From positions 1 through 64,000 of the forward strand of contig CAYJRA010000002.1 in NCBI GenBank assembly GCA_964372465.1: a DNA stretch of 64,000 nt, in the 5' to 3' direction. Positions 8,808-17,726 of the stretch are shown here, piece by piece. This DNA is from JAGVVZ01 sp964372465. Its GTDB lineage: Archaea > Aenigmatarchaeota > Aenigmatarchaeia > CG10238-14. The position numbers and the translations under genes are program-made. The first letter of the stretch is position 1; each line of letters opens with the position of its first letter. Under the pieces are notes generated by a model. The model saw nothing but the letters and a program-made list of their open reading frames with translations, was not told where the DNA came from and ran no database searches.

Positions 8808-9056
8808 ATGTTGAAACCGAAGGTAAACATTTTAGATCAAGAACTTGTCCCAAAACATACCATTTTATCAGATGCAGAAAAACAAGAAGTTATTGAAAAA
8901 TTTAAGATAAAAAGATTAAATCAATTTCCAACGATTCTGCATTCGGATCCAGTCATACAATTAATTGAAGCCAATCCCGGGGATTTGATTAAAATAGCTA
9001 GAAACAGCGAGACTGCCAAGGAAAGCATTTATTACAGACTTGTCATTGAGGGATAA
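8808..9056 (+). CDS. rpoH: RNA polymerase subunit H (Rpo5)
   Basis: Small RNA polymerase subunit homologous to the C-terminal domain of eukaryotic Rpb5, contacting downstream DNA at the jaw. The 82-residue protein has the family hallmark VPKHTILSDAEKQEVIEKF and the conserved ending with DLIKIARNSETAKESIYYRLV. I chose the ATG at 8808; an in-frame TTG at 8799 would add three residues. The leader is only 15 nt long after the tRNA-Asp 3' end, so tRNA processing may create the mRNA 5' end. It is the first gene of the polymerase operon, 2 nt before rpoB''. Confidence 0.96.
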   Translation: MLKPKVNILDQELVPKHTILSDAEKQEVIEKFKIKRLNQFPTILHSDPVIQLIEANPGDLIKIARNSETAKESIYYRLVIEG

Positions 9057-9058
9057 AA

Positions 9059-10543
9059 ATGAAAGAATACATTGATTTATTAAAAGCGTTTTCTGATGAG
9101 CAAGGATTTGTCAAATTCCAGATAGATTCCTATGATGATTTTATTGCGAATAGAATACCAAACGTCATTAAACAAATAAAAGAAATTAAGCCAGAAGTTC
9201 CAGATTTGGGAGAATTCAAAATCAAACTGGGTAAATTCAAACTAGGAAACCCATCTGTAAAAGAAGCAGACGGATCTGTAAGGAACATTTACCCTCTTGA
9301 AGCTAGAATGAGAAATCTCACTTATGCTGCTCCAATGTTTGTAGAGATGACGCCAGTTTTGAATGGAATAGAAAGCGAAACGATCGTGGTTAATTTTGGT
9401 GATTTACCTGTTATGTTAAAATCTAAAATTTGTCCTCTATCTACATTAAACAAACAAGAACTGATGCAGGCGGGAGAAGATCCAGACGATCCAGGTGCTT
9501 ATTTCATAATAAATGGAACTGAAAGAGTTCTAGTGCTAATTGAAGAGATAGCTCCGAATAGAATTTTAGTTGAGAAACCAAGAATGCCAAACATTTCAGA
9601 AGTGGCAAGAATTCATTCCGAGAAAGACGGTTATGTTCAGAGACATATAATAGAAAGAAAAACAGACGGCATTATCAAGATCAATTTCGCCAACGTGAAT
9701 AAGCTATCAATAGTTGTTTTATTAAGAGCATTAGGACTGGAGTCTGATAGGGATATTATTGCTGCAATATCTGCGGATCCAGAAGTTCAACAGGAATTTT
9801 ATCCTAATCTTTTTGAAACAGAAGCTACAACATCAAAAGAAGCGATTGAAGAAGTTGCAGATTTCTTGAAAATAATGCAGAAGGAATACAGGCAGGACAG
9901 AGTCAACAAACTGGTTGACAAATATTTACTTCCTCATCTAGGCCAGGAAAAAAAAGACAGAGTTGATAAGGCAGTATATTTGTCTAAGGCCGTGGAAAAA
10001 ACAATTCGTTTCCATTTGAAGAAAATACCAAAAGACGATTTAGATCACTATTCAAACAAAAGATTGAGATTGTCTGGCGATCTGCTTGAAGTTTTGTTTA
10101 GATCCATATTGCTTGGCAAATGGGGACTGATTACCAGAATTACCTATAATTATCAGAAATTGACTAAAAGAGGAAGATTCCCGCCATTACCATCAATAGT
10201 AGAATCAAATGTTTTGACGAATCAGATACTTTCTGCTATAGCTATTGGATCTTGGGTTGGCGGTAGAACTGGTGTTTCTCAGAGATTGGAAAGAAGCAGT
10301 TTCATAAAAACATTATCTCACACAAGAAATGTTTTATCGCCATTGACATCTACACAAGAGCATTTTGAGGCTAGAGAACTTTATCCCTCACACTGGGGTA
10401 AAATAGATCCATCTCAAACTCCAGAAGGGGCGACAATTGGATTAAGAAAATATTTAGCAGTTGCTGCCCAGATAACAACAGGTGTATCTGAGAAAGACCA
10501 AAAGACACTGCAAAGTATAATTGAAAAAAATATGAGTGGTTGA
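9059..10543 (+). CDS. rpoB2: RNA polymerase subunit B'' (Rpo2 N-terminal half)
   Basis: 494-aa N-terminal half of the second-largest polymerase subunit, covering the protrusion, lobe and part of the fork. Visible landmarks are PLEARMRNLTYAAPMFVEM, GAYFIINGTERVLVLIEE and the conserved region near the end, SFIKTLSHTRNVLSPL and SHWGKIDPSQTPEGATIGL. Archaea with a split B subunit break at about this point. The gene sits in the operon between rpoH (2-nt gap) and the fused B'-A' gene, whose start lies 1 nt after its stop. Confidence 0.97.
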   Translation: MKEYIDLLKAFSDEQGFVKFQIDSYDDFIANRIPNVIKQIKEIKPEVPDLGEFKIKLGKFKLGNPSVKEADGSVRNIYPLEARMRNLTYAAPMFVEMTPVLNGIESETIVVNFGDLPVMLKSKICPLSTLNKQELMQAGEDPDDPGAYFIINGTERVLVLIEEIAPNRILVEKPRMPNISEVARIHSEKDGYVQRHIIERKTDGIIKINFANVNKLSIVVLLRALGLESDRDIIAAISADPEVQQEFYPNLFETEATTSKEAIEEVADFLKIMQKEYRQDRVNKLVDKYLLPHLGQEKKDRVDKAVYLSKAVEKTIRFHLKKIPKDDLDHYSNKRLRLSGDLLEVLFRSILLGKWGLITRITYNYQKLTKRGRFPPLPSIVESNVLTNQILSAIAIGSWVGGRTGVSQRLERSSFIKTLSHTRNVLSPLTSTQEHFEARELYPSHWGKIDPSQTPEGATIGLRKYLAVAAQITTGVSEKDQKTLQSIIEKNMSG

Positions 10544-10544
10544 T

Positions 10545-13500
10545 ATGACAGATTTGTTTATTGACGGGAGATATATTGGCAATGTAAAAACACCGGAGAA
10601 ATTAGTAAGCTCCGTAAGAGAAGCGAGAAGAAAAGGTCAATTATCCAATCAAGTTAATGTTGTTTATTTAGATCATTTGGATGTTGTCACTATTCTTACA
10701 GATGCTGGTCGTGCGAGAAGGCCGGTTATAGTAGTTGAAAATGGGAAGCCGAAATTAACAAAAGAGCACATAGAGAACGTTCAAAAAGGAAAGATGAAAT
10801 GGTCCGATTTGATTTTTAACGGAATAATCGAATATTTGGATACAGAGGAAGAAGAGAATGCGTATGTTGCTCTGAGACCAGAAGATCTGACACCAGAACA
10901 CACACATCTTGAATTGGATCCAACTATAATTTTAGGTTTAGCCACGTCTTTAGTCCCATTTGCAGAGTTTGATCGTGGCGACAGAGTTAATTTCGGGGGG
11001 AAAATGATAGGACAATCTATCGGCTTATATTCTTTGAACTTTCCGATAAGAGTTGATACCAAGTCCAACATACTTCTTTATCCCCAAGTTCCACTCGTCA
11101 AAACCCATATGAACGAAATTGTCAGTGACGAAAATCATCCAGGCGGGCAGAATGTTACGCTGGCTGTCATGCCTTTCATGGGTTATAATATGGAAGATGC
11201 AGTTGTGATTAATAAGTCATCTATAGAAAGAGGAATGTTTTGGTCGTATTTATTTAGAGCTTATGAAGCAGAGGAAAAAAGATATTTGGGTGGTCAAGAG
11301 GATGTTATTGGCGTGCCGGAACCCGGTGTAAGGGGCTACATCGATGAAGAAGCATATAAGCATTTATCAGAAGACGGCATCGCCAACCCAGAAACTTATT
11401 TGAAATCAGATAATGTTATAATAGGCAAGGTTTCGCCTCTAAGATTTTTAGGTGGACTGGATCAATTTATTACAGGATTAGAAAACATAAGAGAAACTTC
11501 TGTTAAATTGAGACATGGCGAGCAAGGAGTTGTAGATAAAGTATTTATCACAGAGAGTAACGAAGGCAACAAGCTAGTTAAGTCAATGGTCAGAGATTTG
11601 AAAAAACCAGAATTAGGCGATAAATTTGCTAGCAGGCACGGACAAAAAGGCGTGCTGGGGCTGATATTACCTCAAGAAGATCTACCATTTACTGAGGATG
11701 GTGTTGTTCCTAACGTGATTTTTAACCCGCATGGTATTCCTTCTAGAATGACCATCGGTCAGCTTTTAGAAATTTTAAGTGGAAAGGTCGCAGCTTTACA
11801 GGGAGAAAGAATTAGTAGCCCACCATTCCATCCAGTTCCCGAATCAGAATTAAGAAAAAAACTTGAATCATATGGTTTTTCTGATGATGGAACAGAGACG
11901 ATGTTTGATGGAAGAACAGGGAGGAAGTTTGATAACAAAATTTATATTGGTAATATCTATTATCAAAAACTCGATCATTTGGTTTCAAATAAGATTTATG
12001 CCAGATCAAAGGGGCCAGTTACATTATTGACGAAACAGCCGACTGAAGGAAAATCAAAAATGGGCGGTCTTAGATTGGGAGAAATGGAAAAAGACTGTTT
12101 GATTGCGCACGGTGCATCCTTGCTGTTGAAAGAAAGATTTGATTCTGACAAAACTTTCATCCCAATATGCAAAGATTGCGGTATGGATGCAATCTACGAC
12201 AGAATAAAAAATAAGAAATACTGTTCTGTCTGTGGTGGCACAAAAATTATTGATGTTGAAATGTCATATGCTTTCAAACTACTTTTAGACGAATTAAAAA
12301 GCATGCTCATATACCCGAAAGTAGTTGTTGATGAGGAAATGAACACAATAGACAAGATCGTATTTGGCGTATTAAATCCAGATTTAGTCAAAAAAATCTC
12401 ACAGTGCAAAATCAGCAAAACAGAATTATACGATCAAGAGGGTTATCCCGTTGAAGGAGGGTTAATGGATCCTAGATTGGGTGTTATTGATCCTGGATTA
12501 AGATGCAGATCATGCGGAGGGACAGTCGGCGACTGTAAGGGCCATTTCGGTTATTTGGAATTAACCAAACCTATTATTCATGTTAATTATGCTAAGCTGA
12601 TTTACAACATATTAAAATCAACGTGCAGAAAATGTGGAAAAATACTAATCGACAAGGGAGATATTGATAAATTCAAGGCCGCTGGAAAAAGATCTCTCAA
12701 GAAATTAAAACAATTAGTTAAGAACACATGCCCGCATTGCAAGGAGAAACAGAAGAAAGTCAAGTTTGTTAAACCCACGAGTTACCAGGAAGATAGCACT
12801 TTATTGACGCCTGTTGAAATAAGAGGATGGCTAGAAAGAATACCCAATGATGATTTGGTTTATCTTGGAATAAAGGCAACAAGGCCGGAATATCTAGTAA
12901 TATCATTATTGCCCGTGCCGCCAGTAACTGTAAGATCTTCCATTACTTTGGAAACAGGTGAGAGATCAGAAGACGATCTGACACACAAGTTGGTGGATAT
13001 AGTCAGAATAAATAAGAGATTGAGAGAGAACAGCGATTTGGGTGCACCCGATTTTATCATTCAAGATCTTTGGGAATTGTTACAGTATCACATAGCAACA
13101 TATATGAACAATGAAATTTCCGGAGTTCCTCCTGCAAGGCATAGATCTGGCAGAATACTCAAGACTTTAGCTCAGAGATTGAAAACAAAAGAAGGAAGAT
13201 TCAGAAGCAATTTGATAGGAAAAAGAGTTAATTATTCTGCGAGAACTGTTATTAGTCCAGATCCTATGTTGGATATAAATGAGGTTGGCGTTCCAAGGTT
13301 TATAGCTGAAGAACTGACGTTGCCGGTTGTAATCAATGAAAGAAATATCAAAAAAACGAAGGAATTAATCATGAGATATCCCGAATGGCCGACTGTAAAT
13401 TATGTTAACAGGCCGGATGGAAGAAGGAAAAAGGTAACAGAATTGAACAAAAAAGATATTTCAGATGAATTGGCAAATGGTTTTATCGTGGAAAAGCAGA

Positions 13501-14828
13501 TAGAGGATGGCGATTGGTCTTTATTCAACAGGCAACCATCGTTGCATAGAATGAGTATGATGGGTCACAAAATAAGAGTAATGCCATATAACACATTCAG
13601 ATTAAATTTGGTTGTTGCACCATCATACAATGCGGATTTTGATGGGGACGAAATGAATTTGCACGTGCCGCAGACCAAAGAAGCACAAACAGAAACAAAG
13701 TTGTTGACAAATGCAATAACACAAATAAGAAGCCCGAGATTCAGCGGACCAATAATAGGTGCAATAAATGATCATATAACAGGATTGTATATATTGACTG
13801 ACAAACTAGTTTTTAGCAAGGAAGAAGCAGTAGACTTGGTCAGGTCTTGTGATTTAGATATAGAGATACCAGACAAAAAAGAAATATCTGGTAGAGAAGT
13901 ATTCAGTTTATTCTTGCCCAAAGATTTTAATCTTGAGTATAAAGTGGCTGATATGGATGTCATCATCAAAAATGGCAAATTGGTCTCAGGCATCATAGAT
14001 GAGTATGGCGTTAGCGCATTCAAAGGAAAAATACTGGATGAAGTAGAAAGAAAATACGGCTACGAATTCACAAGAAAGTTTTTGTTCAATTTAACAAAAC
14101 TTTCACTTCAAGTTTTAATGAAGTATGGATTTACCGTTTCTATCGCAGACCATGATTTGACTGCTAAAGTGAGAGAAAAAGTCAACCAAATGATTGATGA
14201 TACGCAGAAAGAAGCCAACAGAATGATAGCAGAATTCAAAAAGGGTAAAATACCAGAAAGTGTTGGAAGAACACCAAGGGAAAGTTTAGAAATATTAATT
14301 AAGAAGAGAACAGCCGAGTTGCTGAATGAGATTAGCGACGTGGTGGGAAAAGCAATACCAGAAAACTCAACGATTATAATGGCTAAGAGTGGATCAAAAG
14401 GAAGCTTGATCAATCTAGTTCAATGCGCAGCATGTATCGGACAGGAGACAGTCAAGGGAGAAAGGATCAAGATAGGATATTACAGGAGAACATTTTCTCA
14501 CTTCAAAAAAGGAGATTTAAGTCTAGAATCAAAAGGCTTTGTGCGGCACGGCTACAAGAACGGCTTGTCGCCATTTGAATTCTTCTTTGATGCAATGAAC
14601 AGCAGGGAAGGTTTAATGGATAAATCGTTGAAGACGAGACACAGTGGTTATTTGGAAAGAAGGCTGATAGGTGCGCTAAAGGATTTAAAGATTGAATATG
14701 ATGGTAGTGTCAGAGATAGCACGAAGAAAATAGTCCAGTTTATACCAGGTGAAGACGGCTTAGATCCGTCAAAAATACAAAAAGGTGGAATCAATGTCGA
14801 AAGAATTGCAGATCAACTCTTCAGATAG
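10545..14828 (+). CDS. rpoB1-rpoA1: Fused RNA polymerase subunits B' (Rpo2 C-half) and A' (Rpo1 N-half)
   Basis: A single reading frame of 1427 codons encodes two polymerase subunits usually made from separate genes. Residues 1 to about 598 are B', with FASRHGQKGVLG, IFNPHGIPSRMTIGQLLE and a zinc site (CKDCGMDA...CSVCGG). From about Met599 (codon at 12339) the A' sequence starts, IDKIVFGVLNPD, with the clamp zinc motif CRSCGGTVGDCKGHFG, a second Cys pair (CRKCGK/CPHCKE) and the catalytic Mg site NADFDGDEMNLHVP. There is no stop or linker between them. A GAGG just before codon 599 could still allow internal initiation of A'. The ATG at 10545 is preferred over an upstream in-frame GTG. Confidence 0.95.
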   Translation: MTDLFIDGRYIGNVKTPEKLVSSVREARRKGQLSNQVNVVYLDHLDVVTILTDAGRARRPVIVVENGKPKLTKEHIENVQKGKMKWSDLIFNGIIEYLDTEEEENAYVALRPEDLTPEHTHLELDPTIILGLATSLVPFAEFDRGDRVNFGGKMIGQSIGLYSLNFPIRVDTKSNILLYPQVPLVKTHMNEIVSDENHPGGQNVTLAVMPFMGYNMEDAVVINKSSIERGMFWSYLFRAYEAEEKRYLGGQEDVIGVPEPGVRGYIDEEAYKHLSEDGIANPETYLKSDNVIIGKVSPLRFLGGLDQFITGLENIRETSVKLRHGEQGVVDKVFITESNEGNKLVKSMVRDLKKPELGDKFASRHGQKGVLGLILPQEDLPFTEDGVVPNVIFNPHGIPSRMTIGQLLEILSGKVAALQGERISSPPFHPVPESELRKKLESYGFSDDGTETMFDGRTGRKFDNKIYIGNIYYQKLDHLVSNKIYARSKGPVTLLTKQPTEGKSKMGGLRLGEMEKDCLIAHGASLLLKERFDSDKTFIPICKDCGMDAIYDRIKNKKYCSVCGGTKIIDVEMSYAFKLLLDELKSMLIYPKVVVDEEMNTIDKIVFGVLNPDLVKKISQCKISKTELYDQEGYPVEGGLMDPRLGVIDPGLRCRSCGGTVGDCKGHFGYLELTKPIIHVNYAKLIYNILKSTCRKCGKILIDKGDIDKFKAAGKRSLKKLKQLVKNTCPHCKEKQKKVKFVKPTSYQEDSTLLTPVEIRGWLERIPNDDLVYLGIKATRPEYLVISLLPVPPVTVRSSITLETGERSEDDLTHKLVDIVRINKRLRENSDLGAPDFIIQDLWELLQYHIATYMNNEISGVPPARHRSGRILKTLAQRLKTKEGRFRSNLIGKRVNYSARTVISPDPMLDINEVGVPRFIAEELTLPVVINERNIKKTKELIMRYPEWPTVNYVNRPDGRRKKVTELNKKDISDELANGFIVEKQIEDGDWSLFNRQPSLHRMSMMGHKIRVMPYNTFRLNLVVAPSYNADFDGDEMNLHVPQTKEAQTETKLLTNAITQIRSPRFSGPIIGAINDHITGLYILTDKLVFSKEEAVDLVRSCDLDIEIPDKKEISGREVFSLFLPKDFNLEYKVADMDVIIKNGKLVSGIIDEYGVSAFKGKILDEVERKYGYEFTRKFLFNLTKLSLQVLMKYGFTVSIADHDLTAKVREKVNQMIDDTQKEANRMIAEFKKGKIPESVGRTPRESLEILIKKRTAELLNEISDVVGKAIPENSTIIMAKSGSKGSLINLVQCAACIGQETVKGERIKIGYYRRTFSHFKKGDLSLESKGFVRHGYKNGLSPFEFFFDAMNSREGLMDKSLKTRHSGYLERRLIGALKDLKIEYDGSVRDSTKKIVQFIPGEDGLDPSKIQKGGINVERIADQLFR

Positions 14829-15933
14829 CAATATTTATTTACCGCCCAAAATATGGGAAGAAATAGATAGAGTTAGTAAAAACAGGAAACTCAGCGATGC
14901 ACAGAAGGAAAAACTAATAGATTCTGTTAAAAAAGAATTTTTGAAAAGCAGTTTTGAGCCAGGCGAGGCGGTTGGTATTATTTCTGCTCAATCAATATCC
15001 GAACCGGCAACTCAAATGACAATGAGAACTTATCACTTTGCTGGATCAGCGGGTTTACAAATTACTTTAGGGTTGCCCAGATTGATAGAAATTTTTGATG
15101 CGAGGAAGGAGCCGACAACACCAATGATGACCCTTTATTTGAAGTCCAAATTTAACACAAAAGAAAGTGCTGAAGAGGTTGCAAAACAATTAAGAGAAAA
15201 AAAGATGAAACATTTTACAGACACCATTTCTGTCGATCTAACCAATAAAAAATTGAAAATTGAACTTAAGAAAGCTAAACAAACAGAAAAAAAGGAGATG
15301 ATGGAAAAGTTAGAAAAAACATTCAAAAACTATTCGATAAAACTTAACGGTGAGAGAATAGAAATAGAGGCGAAGGAAGGCGAGACCACGATTAAAGAAT
15401 TGGAAAAATTAAAGAAGAAAATCCTGTTACTTCATGTTTCTGGTTTACAAGGAATCAAGAATTCCATAGTTTTAAAGGAGGATAAAGATTGGGTAATAAA
15501 GACACTAGGTTCTAATTTTGAGAAAATTCTTTTGATGGAAGAATTTGATATTAGAAGATGTTACACTAACAACATTCATGAAATTGCAAAGTTTCTTGGC
15601 ATTGAGGCTGCAAGAACAGCTTTGATGAAAGAAATTAGGGATACTCTTGAACAGCAGGGTTTGGATATTGATCAACGACATATTATGCTCGTTGCTGATA
15701 TAATGACATTGACGGGTGAGATCAGGGCTGTTGGTAGATATGGGATTGCTGGGATGCATACGTCGGTTTTAACACGTGCCGGTTTTGAGGAGACAATAAA
15801 ACATTTGGTGAGAGCGTCTGTTAGAAATGAAATTGACACATTTGATGGAATATTTGACAATGTTATGATAAATCAACAAATACCAGTTGGTACAGGGATG
15901 TTTGAATTGATAGCTAAGATGGGTGAAGAATGA
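14794..15933 (+). CDS. rpoA2: RNA polymerase subunit A'' (Rpo1 C-terminal half)
   Basis: C-terminal part of the largest polymerase subunit, completing the active centre and jaw. The trigger-loop region is clear (PGEAVGIISAQSISEPATQMTMRTYHFAG, seen around 15000), as is the conserved C-terminal segment VGRYGIAGMHTSVLTRAGFEE. The ATG at 14794 lies 6 nt after AAAGGTGG and overlaps the end of the preceding A' coding region by 35 nt in another frame. Its end overlaps L30e by 4 nt (ATGA). The catalytic aspartates are in the A' portion of the fused gene. Confidence 0.96.
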   Translation: MSKELQINSSDSNIYLPPKIWEEIDRVSKNRKLSDAQKEKLIDSVKKEFLKSSFEPGEAVGIISAQSISEPATQMTMRTYHFAGSAGLQITLGLPRLIEIFDARKEPTTPMMTLYLKSKFNTKESAEEVAKQLREKKMKHFTDTISVDLTNKKLKIELKKAKQTEKKEMMEKLEKTFKNYSIKLNGERIEIEAKEGETTIKELEKLKKKILLLHVSGLQGIKNSIVLKEDKDWVIKTLGSNFEKILLMEEFDIRRCYTNNIHEIAKFLGIEAARTALMKEIRDTLEQQGLDIDQRHIMLVADIMTLTGEIRAVGRYGIAGMHTSVLTRAGFEETIKHLVRASVRNEIDTFDGIFDNVMINQQIPVGTGMFELIAKMGEE

Positions 15934-16205
15934 TGGATTTAACGCAGTTGATTCAAGATAAAATAAAAAGAAAGGAAGTGGTTTTGGGATACAACAGGGT
16001 TATTAAATCAATCAAAACCAAACATCCATCAACAATAGTTATTGCCAATAATATTCCTAAGGAAAGAAAGGATATGATTCAGCACAATGCAAAACTAGCA
16101 AAAATTGAGGTCAAAGATTTCCCAGGAGACAACGTTAATCTAGGCGTTATTTGCGGTAAACCTTTTCGTGTCAGCATATTAGCAATAGAGGGTAATGAGA
16201 AGTGA
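15930..16205 (+). CDS. rpl30e: Ribosomal protein L30e
   Basis: 91-aa protein of the L7Ae/L30e RNA-binding fold. Recognisable parts are the N-terminal helix DLTQLIQDKIKRKEVVLGYNRVIKSIK, the central strand STIVIANNIP and the C-terminal LGVICGKPFRVSILAIEG. Its place between rpoA'' and nusA is the conserved archaeal order. It overlaps rpoA'' by ATGA and nusA by GTGA, implying translational coupling. Confidence 0.94.
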   Translation: MMDLTQLIQDKIKRKEVVLGYNRVIKSIKTKHPSTIVIANNIPKERKDMIQHNAKLAKIEVKDFPGDNVNLGVICGKPFRVSILAIEGNEK

Positions 16206-16618
16206 CGATAAAATTCACAACAGAAACGATCAGATTACTAACACTTTTTGAAAATTTAACAAACGTGTCTGTGAAGGATTGCTTCGAAAACGGCGATACA
16301 ATTTATTATATTGTTGAAGAAGGAAAGATAGGCTTGGCTATAGGCAAAGGGGGAAATTCAATAAGACAAGTAGAGAGAATGTTGGGAAAAAAAGTAAAGG
16401 TATATGAATATTCAATTAATGTTTCTGATTTCATCAAAAATTTGATCCCCAACGTAAAAGATATAAAAGTAGTTGAAGAAGATGGAAAAGATATAGCGGA
16501 GATAAAAGTCAACAAACAAGACAGAGGCTATGTCATAGGCAGGGGAGGGGAAAAGATAAAAATATATAAGGAGATATTAAAGAGAGTCCATAATATATCG
16601 GATTTAAAGGTGAAATGA
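16202..16618 (+). CDS. nusA: NusA-like transcription factor with two KH domains
   Basis: Archaeal NusA is reduced to the tandem KH RNA-binding domains, as here (138 aa). Each KH domain shows its GxxG loop: GLAIGKGGNSIRQVERMLG and GYVIGRGGEKIKIYKEIL. It is thought to act in transcription or transcript handling and is always found near rpoA'' and the S12/S7 genes. The GTG start overlaps the L30e stop; the TGA is immediately followed by the S12 start. Confidence 0.94.
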   Translation: MTIKFTTETIRLLTLFENLTNVSVKDCFENGDTIYYIVEEGKIGLAIGKGGNSIRQVERMLGKKVKVYEYSINVSDFIKNLIPNVKDIKVVEEDGKDIAEIKVNKQDRGYVIGRGGEKIKIYKEILKRVHNISDLKVK

Positions 16619-17044
16619 TTGGCAAGAGGAGAATTTTCAGGAAGGAAATTAAGGCAGAGCAGACAGAAATTTAAATGGAAGGATGTAGACTACATGAGAA
16701 GAAAACTGCGAATGAAAAGGAGAGAGCCATTAGGCGTTGCTCCTCAGGGAAAGGGTATAGTAATAGCTAAAAGAACTGTAGAGCAAAAACAGCCTTCTTC
16801 TGGTCTGATTAAAGCAGTAAGAGTCCAATTAATAAAGAATAACATTCAAGTCACGGCATTCGTGCCAGGAAATCATGCTATTGATCATATAAACGAACAT
16901 GATGAAGTACTAATAGAGGGAATAGGCGGGTCGCAAGGCGGACCAGTCGGTAGCCAATGGGGTTTGAAATATAAAGTTGTCAAGGTTAATGGCGTATCTC
17001 TTTCTGAAATTTTAAAAGGGAAGAAACAAAAACCAATGAGGTAA
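16619..17044 (+). CDS. rps12: Ribosomal protein S12 (uS12)
   Basis: Small-subunit decoding-centre protein, 141 aa. Characteristic sequence includes PLGVAPQGKGIVIAK, KQPSSGLIKAVRVQLIKN and FVPGNHAIDHINEHDEVLIEGIGG. The TTG start directly abuts the nusA stop; GGTGA five bases upstream, inside the end of nusA, acts as the Shine-Dalgarno. Confidence 0.97.
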   Translation: MARGEFSGRKLRQSRQKFKWKDVDYMRRKLRMKRREPLGVAPQGKGIVIAKRTVEQKQPSSGLIKAVRVQLIKNNIQVTAFVPGNHAIDHINEHDEVLIEGIGGSQGGPVGSQWGLKYKVVKVNGVSLSEILKGKKQKPMR

Positions 17045-17048
17045 TTTA

Positions 17049-17648
17049 ATGGTCGATTTTAAACTTTTTAACAGGTGGAGTTTTGATGGCATAGAGATCA
17101 GAGATCTTGGTCTCAGACCATATATTAATTTGAAGCCGGTCTTGATCCCTAAATCTGGCGGAAAGAGCACGCAGCAGTTTCATAAATCAGATATGAATAT
17201 AGTAGAGAGATTCACCAATAAGTTAATGGTTTGCGGCCACAAAGGCAAAAAGCATTTATTGACATCCGGCAGGAATACAGGAAAAACACAAACAATTTTT
17301 AATATCTTGAAAGAAGTTTTTGAAAAATTGGAAAAAAGAACAAATGAAAATCCACTGAAAGTTTTTGTTGCAGCCATTGAAAATTCCGCTCTAAGGGAGG
17401 AAGTTACATCTTACCAGATGGGTGGTGCCATGGTTAGGAAGGCCGTTGTCACATCACCACAAAGAAGAATAGACCAAGCATTAGCCATCATGGCGCAATC
17501 AGCTTATAGAAAATCTTTTGGTAAAAAAAGATCAATGGCTGACGAACTCGTTGAGGAAATATACGCAGCCTATAAGAATGATGCTTCCAAATCCGAGGCA
17601 ATCAAAGAGAAGGAGAGAATTGAAAGAGAAGCAGACGGGGCTAGATAA
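17049..17648 (+). CDS. rps7: Ribosomal protein S7 (uS7)
   Basis: 199-aa small-subunit head protein. Signatures are IVERFTNKLMVCGHKGKKHL, ENPLKVFVAAIENSALREEV and VTSPQRRIDQALAIMAQSA, with the archaeal/eukaryotic C-terminal extension ending in a charged tail (KEKERIEREADGAR). It lies 4 nt after S12 and closes the RNA polymerase-ribosomal gene run; a fresh promoter for EF-2 appears to follow. Confidence 0.97.
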   Translation: MVDFKLFNRWSFDGIEIRDLGLRPYINLKPVLIPKSGGKSTQQFHKSDMNIVERFTNKLMVCGHKGKKHLLTSGRNTGKTQTIFNILKEVFEKLEKRTNENPLKVFVAAIENSALREEVTSYQMGGAMVRKAVVTSPQRRIDQALAIMAQSAYRKSFGKKRSMADELVEEIYAAYKNDASKSEAIKEKERIEREADGAR

Positions 17649-17679
17649 ATTTTATGTTGAAAAAACACAACTTTTAAAT

Positions 17680-17697
17680 TAATTACTCACGTAATTA
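17680..17697 (+). promoter_or_regulatory. Palindrome in the EF-2 promoter region
   Basis: Perfect inverted repeat TAATTAC-TCAC-GTAATTA, starting directly after a TATA-like CTTTTAAATTAA and ending 29 nt before the EF-2 start codon. Its position at or near the expected transcription start suggests an operator or a 5' leader hairpin. In AT-rich sequence a 7-bp repeat is only moderately significant. Confidence 0.35.
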
Positions 17698-17726
17698 CAA
17701 ACTGTTAATTTTTAAGGAGATTAGAA

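Noticed and set aside
14160..14180. Minus-strand near-copy of the boundary motif (AAAGTGAGAG) inside the A' coding region
   Set aside because: It encodes conserved polymerase sequence (KVREK) and lies far from any gene boundary; chance match.
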